This document shows, piece after piece, positions 34,052 through 43,200 of a stretch of DNA of 56,992 nt; the first letter of the stretch is position 1; every line of letters starts with the position of its first letter. The notes under the pieces are model-generated. The model ran no database searches and had not been told where the DNA came from. It saw only the letters and a program-made list of their open reading frames with translations. The translations under genes and the position numbers were made by a program. Source of the DNA: JBGZEX01 sp041846495 (GTDB lineage Bacteria; Bacteroidota; Bacteroidia; Bacteroidales; Marinifilaceae); assembly GCA_041846495.1 (NCBI GenBank), contig JBGZEX010000008.1, positions 1 to 56,992 on the forward strand. The letters are read 5' to 3'.

Positions 34052-37000
34052 TTAAAAGCTGAGATTCAGAGAAAACGAATACATTCTGGATACCGGAAGC
34101 GAAACTCCTCCGGAAAAGAAGAATTCGGGGTCTACGCCGTTTAATTTTTTATCCGAATACAATAACCAGACATTATTGACCTGAAATCCCAAGGAAGCTT
34201 TTTTAATGAATGTTTTCTTGAGTACGGAAGCCGGGACGGCATAATTTAAAGATATGTCTTTAAGCCGGATAAAATCTCCTTTTGCAATTCTTTCCGTCGA
34301 TTTATTGTACATTTGATAGGCCAATAAATCGGAATATTTCTGATAGGTGCGTTTATCCAATATGGCCGGAATTGTCGTAGTATTTTCGTCTCCTGTCAAC
34401 AACCATCTGTTTTTCAATTCCTTGGGAAAGGAGCGATAGTCGTTGTACGAGGCGGAAAAAGCATCATCCAAGCGGATGACATTGCCTGCCTTGAAGACGA
34501 AATTTATTCCCAGATTGAATCCGTAAAATGTGAAATTATTGGAAAAACCTCCGTAAAATTTAGGTTCCAAAGGTCCTTCGTATTTTAGGATTTTATCCAA
34601 ATCGTCCCGGGATTGCATATTCATATCGTAGATGATGTTATTGTCCGCATCGTAGAAAGAAGGTACGCCGTCTGCGTTCAATCCCGCAAAGCGTATTGAG
34701 AATATGGCGCTTTGCGGATAATGCAAAACGGCTGCACCCAAATTCGATACGGCTTCGGATATTTGGGCGGATTGTTCCAATTTGGTGATTTCGCTTTTAT
34801 GATAGTTGAAATTTAAGCTCGTCGTCCATCTAAATTCGTCGGATTCGATATTTGTCGTATTTATAATGAATTCGTAACCGTGGGCTTTCATATCTCCGAT
34901 ATTGCCTATTTTTATTCTGCTTCCGCCTATGCCGGAAGTATATACCAAATCGATGAGATCTATGGATTTCCTTTTATAAAAAGCGAATTCTCCGGAAATT
35001 CGGTTGTTTATAAAGGCGTATTCCAAACCGGCATTCAGTTCGTACATTTTTTCCCAGGTCAAATCTTTATTGGCCAAAGCGGAAATCGTATTTCCCGTTT
35101 CGTTATGGTCGGGACGTAAGGTTCTTAGGGCGTAAATCATCAGTGCGGAGGATGCGGCAGGCCCCATGATACCATTATAACCGTAAGACAGTTTGGGACG
35201 TAAGGAAGAAATCCAGTTTACCTCGGAAAGAAAGTCCTCTTCGCTCATATTCCAGGCTCCGCTGATATTCCATGAAGGCAGGTAGCGGGCTCCTCTGGAA
35301 GAACCCAACTGATTGGAACCGTCATATCGGAATCCGGCATTGAATATGTATTTTCCCCGATAGGAATAGGCCCAGTTGGTGAAGGCCGAAACCCTTCTGT
35401 CCCGCAATTCGGAATGCCCGAACATATCGTCGCCCCGCGTATTCAGGTAACGACTGAGATTGTCGTGCATTACGACAACTCCTCCTTTATCGTAAATATA
35501 TCCCCAACCGTCGTTCCATGTGTTTTTGCGGTTCGTTCTATTGATTTCGAAGCCGGCCAATAGGTTAATCATATGGTCGTTATTAAAAGATTTTCCGTAT
35601 TCTGCCTGAAATTTCGCATATAGATGTTCCAATTTGTTTTCTTCGGTTTTATAGAATCCGCCTTCGGGAAGGATGGTATAAGGATTGGAACCGGGCATTA
35701 GAGGGTCGGCGAATAATAGTTTATTCAATTTCGCAATAATTTCGGAAGGAGCCGACCGGTAAGCTTCGGCCTGATTGGAGGTTTCGTGTATTTTATGCTC
35801 CTGGAGCGTATTTGCCCTGCGCATGGATACGATGGCGTTTAGCGACAGGCCTTTGAACGGAGTGTATTTTATATCGCTTTGTGCGGAAACATCCGTAACG
35901 CTCATATCCACGTAGTTGTGGTTTAATTCGTATACGATATTGAACGGAGTATAATCGCTTCTGAAATATTCCAAGTCGCCGTTATCGTCGTAGGCTCTCA
36001 TCGTACGGGCCGTGTTGAGGGCATAACTGAAGGGATTTATATCGAAATCCCGGCTGAAGGCTCCGGTAGTGGGGTCGAAACTTCTATTTTTGGTTCCCGG
36101 AACTTTTTGATCCCTTATATTTGCGGATAATTTCAAACCCAAATTTACTTTTGACGAAACGTCTACGTCGCCTTTTAAAGCGACCGTGTACCGGTCGACG
36201 TTGTCGGCAATGGTCGTGCCGTTATCGTTATAATAGGATAACGATGCGTAAAACCGGCTTTTTTCTCCGCCTCCGGTCATGCTGAGCGAATGTTGATTCG
36301 TTACCGAATTTTTGAATAGAATATCGAACCAGTCGGTATTGGCATTTGCATACTTGGTAAGGAATTCTTCATTATACAATCCGTTTTTATCCCATGTCAA
36401 TTGCTTTTTTGCCAATAAATCGTACATTTTTCCGAGTACTCCGTAGTTTTTTGTTTTGGCTACCGATGTCATGTCCACCCAGCCTTTACGTACCAATTCT
36501 TTATAAATGGACATTTCATCTACGGAATTCATAATATTGAAGTCCGAATACCGGGGACGTTCCCGTATGGATACCGTGGCTGAATAATTAACCGAAACAC
36601 GTCCCTGTTTGCCGGATTTGGTCGTGATCACGATAACTCCGTTCATGGCCTGGGCTCCGTATAAGGATGTGGCCGACACGTCTTTCAATATTTGAAAACT
36701 TTCAATATCGTCGGGATTCAGGCCGGCGACTCCCGAACTCAACAGCGTGGAAAGATTCCCCGAAGTGAGGTCGTCAGCGCTTACGTTTATCAGGTCTTCC
36801 AATACGACTCCGTCGACAACCCATAAGGGTTTGTTGTCTCCGTGGATGGAGGAGTTGCCGCGAATGCTTACTTGAGGAGCGGAACCGAAAGTCGAAGACA
36901 CGTTGTTTACCGATACTCCGGCGATCTGTCCCTGGAGCGAACTGGTGACGTCGGGCACTCCCTCCAATAACTTTCCCTCGGCCTTCATTACGGAAGCGGA

Positions 37001-37681
37001 ACCGGTGAACAGTTTCCGGTCTATTTTTTGATAACCGGTGATGACCACGCTTTCCATTTGTACGTTTTCATTTTCCAAAACGATGATAAGCGGTTTTTTA
37101 ACCGGAAGATTTACCGTTATCTCTTTTTGTTTATAACCGATGAAAGTGGTGGATAAAACAATCGATTTTTGAGAAGGATCTACTTTGAATGTCAGGACGA
37201 AGCTTCCCGTATGATCGCTTACGGCGCCGTAAGTCGTACCTTTTACCTGTACCGTAGCTCCCGGCAAGGGAGCGCCCTCGCTGTCTTTTACGATTCCGCG
37301 TATTTCTATATTTTTTTGATTTAATGTATTCAAAGAAATAATGATAAGACGATCCTGAATTTCATATTTATAACGTTCGTCCAATATCTTTTCCAAGACT
37401 TCTTTCAGTTCCACGTTTTTTACGGATAGAGAAATTCTTTGATCCGCATCGAAACAATCGTTGTTGAAAAAGAAACGATAATTCGTTTGTTTTTCTATTT
37501 CCTTGAAAATCTGCTCTATGCTTTGATTTTTTGCTTCGATGTTTATCTGTTGAGCATTGGCTTTCACATAGGTGCTAACCGAAAGAAGTATGCCTATGAT
37601 AAGGGATAATTTCATAAACCCTTTATGTTTTTGGATACACGACTTCTTAAGGCAAATTTTGTAGAATTTTAATTTACCCAT
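34052..37681 (-). CDS. SusC/RagA-family TonB-dependent transporter with STN domain
   Basis: A 1209-residue outer-membrane transporter. A long signal region (hydrophobic core MKLSLIIGILLSVSTYV) is followed by a secretin/TonB short N-terminal (STN) domain at about 46-116. A carboxypeptidase-D-like domain lies at about 126-205, the plug with VVITGYQK and GVIVITTKSGKQGRVSVNYS at about 215-365, and then the beta-barrel. The STN domain implies signalling to the FecR anti-sigma factor encoded 81 bases upstream, which in turn controls the ECF sigma factor. Substrate unknown. Confidence 0.96.
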   Translation of the reverse strand: MGKLKFYKICLKKSCIQKHKGFMKLSLIIGILLSVSTYVKANAQQINIEAKNQSIEQIFKEIEKQTNYRFFFNNDCFDADQRISLSVKNVELKEVLEKILDERYKYEIQDRLIIISLNTLNQKNIEIRGIVKDSEGAPLPGATVQVKGTTYGAVSDHTGSFVLTFKVDPSQKSIVLSTTFIGYKQKEITVNLPVKKPLIIVLENENVQMESVVITGYQKIDRKLFTGSASVMKAEGKLLEGVPDVTSSLQGQIAGVSVNNVSSTFGSAPQVSIRGNSSIHGDNKPLWVVDGVVLEDLINVSADDLTSGNLSTLLSSGVAGLNPDDIESFQILKDVSATSLYGAQAMNGVIVITTKSGKQGRVSVNYSATVSIRERPRYSDFNIMNSVDEMSIYKELVRKGWVDMTSVAKTKNYGVLGKMYDLLAKKQLTWDKNGLYNEEFLTKYANANTDWFDILFKNSVTNQHSLSMTGGGEKSRFYASLSYYNDNGTTIADNVDRYTVALKGDVDVSSKVNLGLKLSANIRDQKVPGTKNRSFDPTTGAFSRDFDINPFSYALNTARTMRAYDDNGDLEYFRSDYTPFNIVYELNHNYVDMSVTDVSAQSDIKYTPFKGLSLNAIVSMRRANTLQEHKIHETSNQAEAYRSAPSEIIAKLNKLLFADPLMPGSNPYTILPEGGFYKTEENKLEHLYAKFQAEYGKSFNNDHMINLLAGFEINRTNRKNTWNDGWGYIYDKGGVVVMHDNLSRYLNTRGDDMFGHSELRDRRVSAFTNWAYSYRGKYIFNAGFRYDGSNQLGSSRGARYLPSWNISGAWNMSEEDFLSEVNWISSLRPKLSYGYNGIMGPAASSALMIYALRTLRPDHNETGNTISALANKDLTWEKMYELNAGLEYAFINNRISGEFAFYKRKSIDLIDLVYTSGIGGSRIKIGNIGDMKAHGYEFIINTTNIESDEFRWTTSLNFNYHKSEITKLEQSAQISEAVSNLGAAVLHYPQSAIFSIRFAGLNADGVPSFYDADNNIIYDMNMQSRDDLDKILKYEGPLEPKFYGGFSNNFTFYGFNLGINFVFKAGNVIRLDDAFSASYNDYRSFPKELKNRWLLTGDENTTTIPAILDKRTYQKYSDLLAYQMYNKSTERIAKGDFIRLKDISLNYAVPASVLKKTFIKKASLGFQVNNVWLLYSDKKLNGVDPEFFFSGGVSLPVSRMYSFSLNLSF

Positions 37682-37762
37682 AATTTAAATTTTATATAAA
37701 TGATGTATTTTATTTATTATAAGGCATTTATAGAATGATATCCATTTCTCCTTTTGTTTTTA

Positions 37763-38860
37763 TTATTCTATGATAACAATATGGTTTCGATCTTCCGTAA
37801 TCTTAATACCGGTAGCTTTGCATATTGCCGAAAAGGCTTGTTCCTTATCCTTATTTTTATCGATTACTCCCGTGAAGATTTTTTTCTTCAAGGCATCGTT
37901 TTTGAAAACATATTCGAAATCGTACCAGCGTTGCATCGTTTTCAGTATGGATTCCAGATCCAGTCGTCTGAAGGCGAACAAACCGTTTTTCCAAGCCGAA
38001 CATAGGGTTTCATCCGCTTCGCTCACCTCTATGCCGCCTTTTTCGATGCGAGCTTGTTTTCCGGGTGTCAATACCACTTCCTCTTCCGGGCATTTTACCT
38101 TCAAACTCCCTTCTATCAGAGTCGCCGTAATGTCTTCCGTATAGGAGTTGACATTGAAACTCGTTCCCAATACCTGTAACTCCGCATGATTGGTTTCGAC
38201 GATAAAAGGAGATTCCGGATTTTTGGCGATTTCGAAATAAGCTTCTCCGTATTTTAGGATAAGTCTTCGTTCTTTAGGACCGAAATGTGCCGGAAAGGCG
38301 ATTTCCGTTTCCGAATTCAAGTATACACGACTCCCGTCCGCTAATTCCAGCTTGTAGTTTACTTTTCGAGGAATACGTAAAATATGGTATTCGACGGCGG
38401 TTTCTTCCGAAACGTTTTTTTCTTCCCGAAAACTCAGACAAGCTTCTCCTTTTTCGACGGTAGCGACCTCATTATCTTCTTTTACAACGGATTTCCCCGA
38501 ATCCGGCAAACGGATTTTCCTGTTTCCGGAAATTAAAAGTTCTACTTCCTTGGTAAAAGAAATGTTGCCGCTTTGGCCGATATGTAATTTTTCCTGCTCT
38601 ACGGGAGAAGTTTTCGGATAAAATACGGATATGCCGATAATAATGCCGATAAGGGCGGCAGCCGAGTAAATGGAAATACGGACAATTTGAGCACGTCGGA
38701 TTTTCCGTTTCAATTCGCGTAATCCTTTTTCAACGTCGAACCTTTCGGTTTTTGCCAATTCGGCAATTTCGTTTACGATGGGTTTGAAACTATCGCATGA
38801 GGCGATTTTCCTATTGAAAATATAGGAAAGAATCTTCGACGTGCTGAATTGATTTTTCAT
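37763..38860 (-). CDS. FecR-family anti-sigma factor
   Basis: A 365-residue protein. The N-terminal cytoplasmic part binds the sigma factor; a single membrane helix lies at about 61-81 (RISIYSAAALIGIIIGISVF); the periplasmic FecR domain follows (YKLELADGSRVYLNSETEI, AYFEIAKNPESPFIVET, VLGTSFNV), with a DUF4974-type C-terminus ending AICKATGIKITEDRNHIVI. It would pass the signal from the STN domain of the SusC protein to the ECF sigma factor. A lipoprotein gene lies between it and the sigma gene, which is unusual. Confidence 0.93.
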   Translation of the reverse strand: MKNQFSTSKILSYIFNRKIASCDSFKPIVNEIAELAKTERFDVEKGLRELKRKIRRAQIVRISIYSAAALIGIIIGISVFYPKTSPVEQEKLHIGQSGNISFTKEVELLISGNRKIRLPDSGKSVVKEDNEVATVEKGEACLSFREEKNVSEETAVEYHILRIPRKVNYKLELADGSRVYLNSETEIAFPAHFGPKERRLILKYGEAYFEIAKNPESPFIVETNHAELQVLGTSFNVNSYTEDITATLIEGSLKVKCPEEEVVLTPGKQARIEKGGIEVSEADETLCSAWKNGLFAFRRLDLESILKTMQRWYDFEYVFKNDALKKKIFTGVIDKNKDKEQAFSAICKATGIKITEDRNHIVIIE

Positions 38861-38875
38861 ATTTTGTCCGAAATA

Positions 38876-40423
38876 TTATTTTACAGGCTTTTTAGGAGCA
38901 TTTTCAAATCCGAATCCGGCCTGTTGTTCGCATATTTTCTTCCATTCGTACAAACTTGTCCATTCATATGGTTTTTTCCCTTCTTCTATTATATTGCCCT
39001 CGTCGTCTTTTATTGTATAAGGAACTTCCCAATTTAGAATCTCGTCGGGAATCCGTCCATTGAGTTTATTCATCGAAACATCGAGATAACGCATTTTGGA
39101 GGGTTTTACACATTCTTTGGGGAGAGAACCCGTCAAATTGTTATCGGATAGTTGAAGGATTTCGATGTTTTTAAGTTCTCCGATGCCTGTAGGAATCTCT
39201 CCGGAAAATTTATTGTTATATATATGTATTACGCATAGAGATGTCAATGAGGTTATAAAATCGATTTTCCCCTCGAAACTGTTAAAACTGAGGTATAGTT
39301 CTTTTAAATTGACTAATCCCGATATTTCGGGTTTTCCCCGGAATTTATTTCTTTCCAAGGAAAGATATTCCAAATTTTTGCAGTCTTTTAAATTAGACGG
39401 AATTTCTCCGGATAAATTGTTTACGCCCAAGTTCAATATTTTAAGTTTTTCCAATTTGAAAATTTCTTGGGGTAATTCTCCTTCGAGCAGGCATTGTTTT
39501 AATACCAGTTCCTCGAGATTTTTTAATTCGCCGAGTTCTTTAGGAATTGAAGAATTGCGAAAATCGCCTAATCCTATATGGATTTTTTTCAATTTTTTGA
39601 GTTCTTTCAATTCGGGTATGAGTTTTCCTTTAAGTCCGAGCACCTCTTTAAAATTCAACGATGTTACTCTACCGTCGGCATCGGTGTTGAGATGGGCCCA
39701 TTCGCTTACCGGAATATTTTTATCTCCCCAACCGTAAGAGGAACTCCAATTTTTTCCGTCGGTTTCATTGAAGAATTTCACCAATACTTTCCGTTCGCGT
39801 TTTAAAATTTCCTCTAAGCTTTCTTCTTTTTGAATAATATCAAAAGACTGAGTCCGGTCTCCCATTTTGAATGTAAGCGTGACTTTCCGTTCTTTTTCTT
39901 CATTATTGGGAAGAGTCTCGATTTCCAATATCTCTTCCCCCGCTTCTCCCGCTTCTTTGGAAATTTTACACCATTCATTCATCCCTTCTACGCTCCATGC
40001 CGATGTCGCACGGATTTCCACCGTTTTTTTCCCTCCGGAATAATCGAATTCCAGGTTTTGGGGGGATAAAGTCAGTTCGATAAGTCCTTTCTGTTCTATT
40101 TTAAGTATGACGGGAGTGGCATTCCCTGCGGAAAATTTGATGTCTGCGGTACGGGGACGGGAGTCTTTGTTTTCTTTGACTTCCATTTCTGTTTTTTTGT
40201 CATCGGGCGTACCCTGCTTGGGTTTCAATTCTATCCAGGAGGGAATATCGGAGACTTGCCACCCGGTTGTGGATTTGACCGATATTTCGACTTTCCCGCC
40301 TGAAGCTTCGAAAGTTTTCTCCGTTAAAACGACATCCAAAATGTCTTTGGTCTCTTCATTTTTGTCGCCACAACTCCAAATTCCCCATAAAAAGATAATA
40401 AAAATAAAAAATCGTCTTTTCAT
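38876..40423 (-). CDS. Lipoprotein with two BACON domains and plant-like leucine-rich repeats
   Basis: A 515-residue protein with lipoprotein signal (FIIFLWGIWSC). Two BACON domains (about 30-115 and 118-205) each end in an I(E/I)QK motif. A capping segment, FFNETDGKNWSSSYGW, is followed by about eight leucine-rich repeats of the L-x-G-x-(I/L)P type (NLGVNNLSGEIPSNL, LSDNNLTGSLPKE) like those of plant receptors. It sits between the ECF sigma and FecR genes, 105 bases after the first and 15 before the second. It may be a surface ligand-binding protein of the same regulon; ligand unknown. Confidence 0.8.
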   Translation of the reverse strand: MKRRFFIFIIFLWGIWSCGDKNEETKDILDVVLTEKTFEASGGKVEISVKSTTGWQVSDIPSWIELKPKQGTPDDKKTEMEVKENKDSRPRTADIKFSAGNATPVILKIEQKGLIELTLSPQNLEFDYSGGKKTVEIRATSAWSVEGMNEWCKISKEAGEAGEEILEIETLPNNEEKERKVTLTFKMGDRTQSFDIIQKEESLEEILKRERKVLVKFFNETDGKNWSSSYGWGDKNIPVSEWAHLNTDADGRVTSLNFKEVLGLKGKLIPELKELKKLKKIHIGLGDFRNSSIPKELGELKNLEELVLKQCLLEGELPQEIFKLEKLKILNLGVNNLSGEIPSNLKDCKNLEYLSLERNKFRGKPEISGLVNLKELYLSFNSFEGKIDFITSLTSLCVIHIYNNKFSGEIPTGIGELKNIEILQLSDNNLTGSLPKECVKPSKMRYLDVSMNKLNGRIPDEILNWEVPYTIKDDEGNIIEEGKKPYEWTSLYEWKKICEQQAGFGFENAPKKPVK

Positions 40424-40528
40424 AATTTTTAGTTTTAGATTTAATCTGCCTATATAGCACCTAAGAAAAGAAAAGGGTAGGGAGAAACTTGGATAAAATA
40501 AAAAATACCATAAAAATTCCGTTAAAAT

Positions 40529-41071
40529 TCAAGCATTCAGTTTTCGTATGATAAAAAACAATAGTATAAAAAGAAGTATGTTTTCTTCTTCCACCGCTTT
40601 CCGCAGTCTGTCATAGGCAGCTTTGATATGGAATTTTACCGTATTGACCGAGACATTCATTTCGGACGCACATTTCCTGTAGCTCATTCCTTCTATTACG
40701 CATTTTATAAAAGTTTCCCGGCAACGTTCGGGAAGTTCGGAAATCAATTCCCTTGCCTGCTTTATTCGGTCGGCATATTGTTCTTCATTAATATCCGAAA
40801 TGATATTTTGGGATTTGTAGATGATTTGAGGAATATGTTTTCTGCGAATGTATTTTTCCCGGCAATAGTTCAATGCGTAATTTTTTACGCTTTTCATCAG
40901 ATAAGGATAAGTAAAAGAGGTGCCTAATAATTTTTCCCGATGTTTCCATAAATAAATGAAAGCCTCCTGGACTGCACTTTCGGCAGAAGATCTGTCTTTT
41001 GTCAGGGCATAAGCCACCCAAAACAATTCCTGTGCTGTTTCCCGATATATTTTGTCGAATTCTTCCTCCAT
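40529..41071 (-). CDS. ECF RNA polymerase sigma factor
   Basis: A 180-residue sigma-70 family protein from the ATG at 41071 (MEEEFDKIYRETAQELFWVA). A GAGG sequence 6 bases upstream supports this start over a TTG four codons earlier. Region 2 covers about residues 8-75 (SAESAVQEAFIYLWKHRE) and region 4 about 110-165, with the helix-turn-helix SYRKCASEMNVSVNTVKFHI. The protein ends in a very hydrophobic helix (NILLFILLFFII), so it may be membrane-associated. It probably controls the SusCD locus with the FecR protein. Confidence 0.94.
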   Translation of the reverse strand: MEEEFDKIYRETAQELFWVAYALTKDRSSAESAVQEAFIYLWKHREKLLGTSFTYPYLMKSVKNYALNYCREKYIRRKHIPQIIYKSQNIISDINEEQYADRIKQARELISELPERCRETFIKCVIEGMSYRKCASEMNVSVNTVKFHIKAAYDRLRKAVEEENILLFILLFFIIRKLNA

Positions 41072-41401
41072 AAGCTTCCTCAAATCTCATGTCCGTTTGC
41101 AAAAAATCCTCTCGGAATTGCGATTAAAACCGTAAATCCGGCATGACGGAAGTTTTTAACTCGATGCCGGAATAATATTTATTTATCAATAGGCTTTATA
41201 ATATTACGACGGATAAAGTTATTATTTTTTTTTGTATTGCAAGTCATTTACAATAGAACAATGAAAAAACATTTTCGGAAGAGCGGCGTATTCGGATTTC
41301 GGAAGTTGACGGTTCTAATCGATTTTTGCGATTGAATTTACCTGTCGATATGTGATGAGGGAGTATAAACTTTTCATCTCGTGATTTTTGTATGTATAAA
41401 T
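41072..41401. other. Intergenic region upstream of the ECF sigma gene
   Basis: No credible gene is seen. On the minus strand a weak promoter candidate, TTG then TAACTTTA (41214-41221) with 18 bases between them, could serve the sigma gene. Between it and the gene lies a 7-bp inverted repeat, CCGGCAT (41138-41144) and ATGCCGG (41164-41170), with no T-run, of unknown role. Confidence 0.35.
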
Positions 41402-41437
41402 ATACCCCACTTTTGCCGAAAAGGCAAAGGTGGGGTA
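41402..41437 (-). terminator. Terminator after the phosphohexomutase gene
   Basis: ATACCCCAC..TTTGCC pairs with its complement over 16 bp with one T-G mismatch, around a 4-base GAAA-type centre. It lies about 20 bases beyond the phosphohexomutase stop, and on the minus strand it is followed by ATTTATAC. Confidence 0.75.
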
Positions 41438-41456
41438 TGGCATTCGACGATGTATT

Positions 41457-43193
41457 TCAAGCGGTTATTTCTTTGATAAGAGCGTCGATTTCGGCATTGG
41501 CTGCTTTTTCCGCTTTCCGGAAATCCTCGTCTTTTTTCATCTCCGCTTTAGCTTCGAAATAAAATTTTATTTTGGGTTCCGTTCCCGAAGGACGTATGGA
41601 TATTTTGCTCCCGTCTTCGAGGAAATATTGCAATACATTGCTTTTATCCGGGAATTCCAAATCTGTTGTAATCGCTTTTCGAGTATCGTAGGCCTTTAGT
41701 AGCGTAAAATCTTTTCGGAGCACGACTTTTTTACCGTTGAGTTTTTCCGGAGGATTTTTCCGGAAACGCTCCATCATATTTCGGATTTCGTTTGCTCCGG
41801 ATACTCCTTCGCGTACGATATATATCATACGTTCTTGAGAAAATCCGTATTCGGCATAGATGGATTTCAACAATTCGAATAAACCGATGCTTTCGGATTT
41901 TGCCCACGCTGCGATTTCCGCCATAAGCGAAGCCGAGGATACTCCGTCTTTATCCCGGGTAAAAGTGCCGGGCATAAAACCGAAAGATTCTTCTCCCGCT
42001 CCGATGAATCCTTCCGGACCGATATCCCGTATTTTGGCTGCTATCCATTTGAAACCCGTATATACATCATAACAGGTTATTCCGTTTTTTTCGGCAACTT
42101 CCTTTATCAACTCGGAGGTTACGATGGTTTTTACCGTATAATCTTCTTTCCCTGTCAATCCTTTCCGTTTGCGCATCTTAATGAGATACCATGTGTACAG
42201 CAAATTAGTTTGATTTCCGTTTAGAATGAACCATTCTCCTTTTTCGTTTTTGACGGCTACTCCTATCCGGTCGCCGTCCGGATCGCATGCCATGGCGAGG
42301 TCGGCATCTTTCTCCCGGGCCAATTCGATGGCCATGCGGAAAGAGGCGGGCTCTTCCGGATTAGCCGAAACGACGGTAGGGAAATCCCCATCGGGCGTGC
42401 ATTGTTCGGGGACCGGATAAATGTTTTTGAATCCCCATTTACGAAGCGATTCGGGTACCATCTTATAAGTCGTTCCGTGTAAGGCGGTAAATACGATTTT
42501 TAAATCTTCCGTTTTCCGGATGATTTCCGGCAATAGACTGAGTTTTTTTACCGTATCTAAAAATTTGGCATCCATTTCCGCCCCGATAAGGGAGATTTTC
42601 CCTTTACCGCCTTTGAATTTCACTTCTTCGGCGGATATTTTTTTCACTTCTTCGATTACGGCTTTGTCGTGGGGGGGCACTAATTGGGAGCCGTCGTCCC
42701 AATATGCTTTATAGCCGTTGTATTCTTTAGGGTTATGGGAAGCCGTAATAATGACTCCTCCCCGGCAGCCGAGTTCCCGTATGGCGAAAGAGATTTCCGG
42801 GGTAGGACGAAGTGCGTCGAATATATAGACGTCGATGTCGTTGGCTGCAAATACGGCTGCCGTGGTTTTTGCGAATTCTTCCGATAAATGCCTGCAGTCG
42901 TAACCTATGCAAACGGTATTTTTTTCATCGGGATACAAGCGTTTTATGTAATTTGCAAAACCCTGGGTGGCTTTGCCGACCGTATACGTATTCATACGAT
43001 TGGAACCTACGCCCATAATACCTCTCAATCCTCCCGTACCGAATTCCAAATCTTTGTAAAAAGAATTTACGAGTTCCGTGGAGTCGGGATTTCCCATAAT
43101 CGCTTCGACTTGTCGGCGGGTTTCGGCATCGTAGCTTTCCTTTAGCCAAAGACGAGCTTTGGCTCTCGATTTTTCGATGATTTCCTTGTCCAT
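41457..43193 (-). CDS. Phosphoglucomutase/phosphomannomutase
   Basis: A 578-residue alpha-D-phosphohexomutase, which interconverts hexose 1- and 6-phosphates. The active-site serine loop is GGVIITASHNPKEYNGYKAY near residue 140. The metal loop is DPDGDRIGV, the sugar-binding loop GAGEESFGFM and the phosphate-binding loop IRPSGTEPKIKFY. The length is that of the long PGM2-type branch. It ends a four-gene operon, 7 bases after the prolyl oligopeptidase gene. Glucose or mannose preference cannot be decided. Confidence 0.95.
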   Translation of the reverse strand: MDKEIIEKSRAKARLWLKESYDAETRRQVEAIMGNPDSTELVNSFYKDLEFGTGGLRGIMGVGSNRMNTYTVGKATQGFANYIKRLYPDEKNTVCIGYDCRHLSEEFAKTTAAVFAANDIDVYIFDALRPTPEISFAIRELGCRGGVIITASHNPKEYNGYKAYWDDGSQLVPPHDKAVIEEVKKISAEEVKFKGGKGKISLIGAEMDAKFLDTVKKLSLLPEIIRKTEDLKIVFTALHGTTYKMVPESLRKWGFKNIYPVPEQCTPDGDFPTVVSANPEEPASFRMAIELAREKDADLAMACDPDGDRIGVAVKNEKGEWFILNGNQTNLLYTWYLIKMRKRKGLTGKEDYTVKTIVTSELIKEVAEKNGITCYDVYTGFKWIAAKIRDIGPEGFIGAGEESFGFMPGTFTRDKDGVSSASLMAEIAAWAKSESIGLFELLKSIYAEYGFSQERMIYIVREGVSGANEIRNMMERFRKNPPEKLNGKKVVLRKDFTLLKAYDTRKAITTDLEFPDKSNVLQYFLEDGSKISIRPSGTEPKIKFYFEAKAEMKKDEDFRKAEKAANAEIDALIKEITA

Positions 43194-43200
43194 GAGTTTT

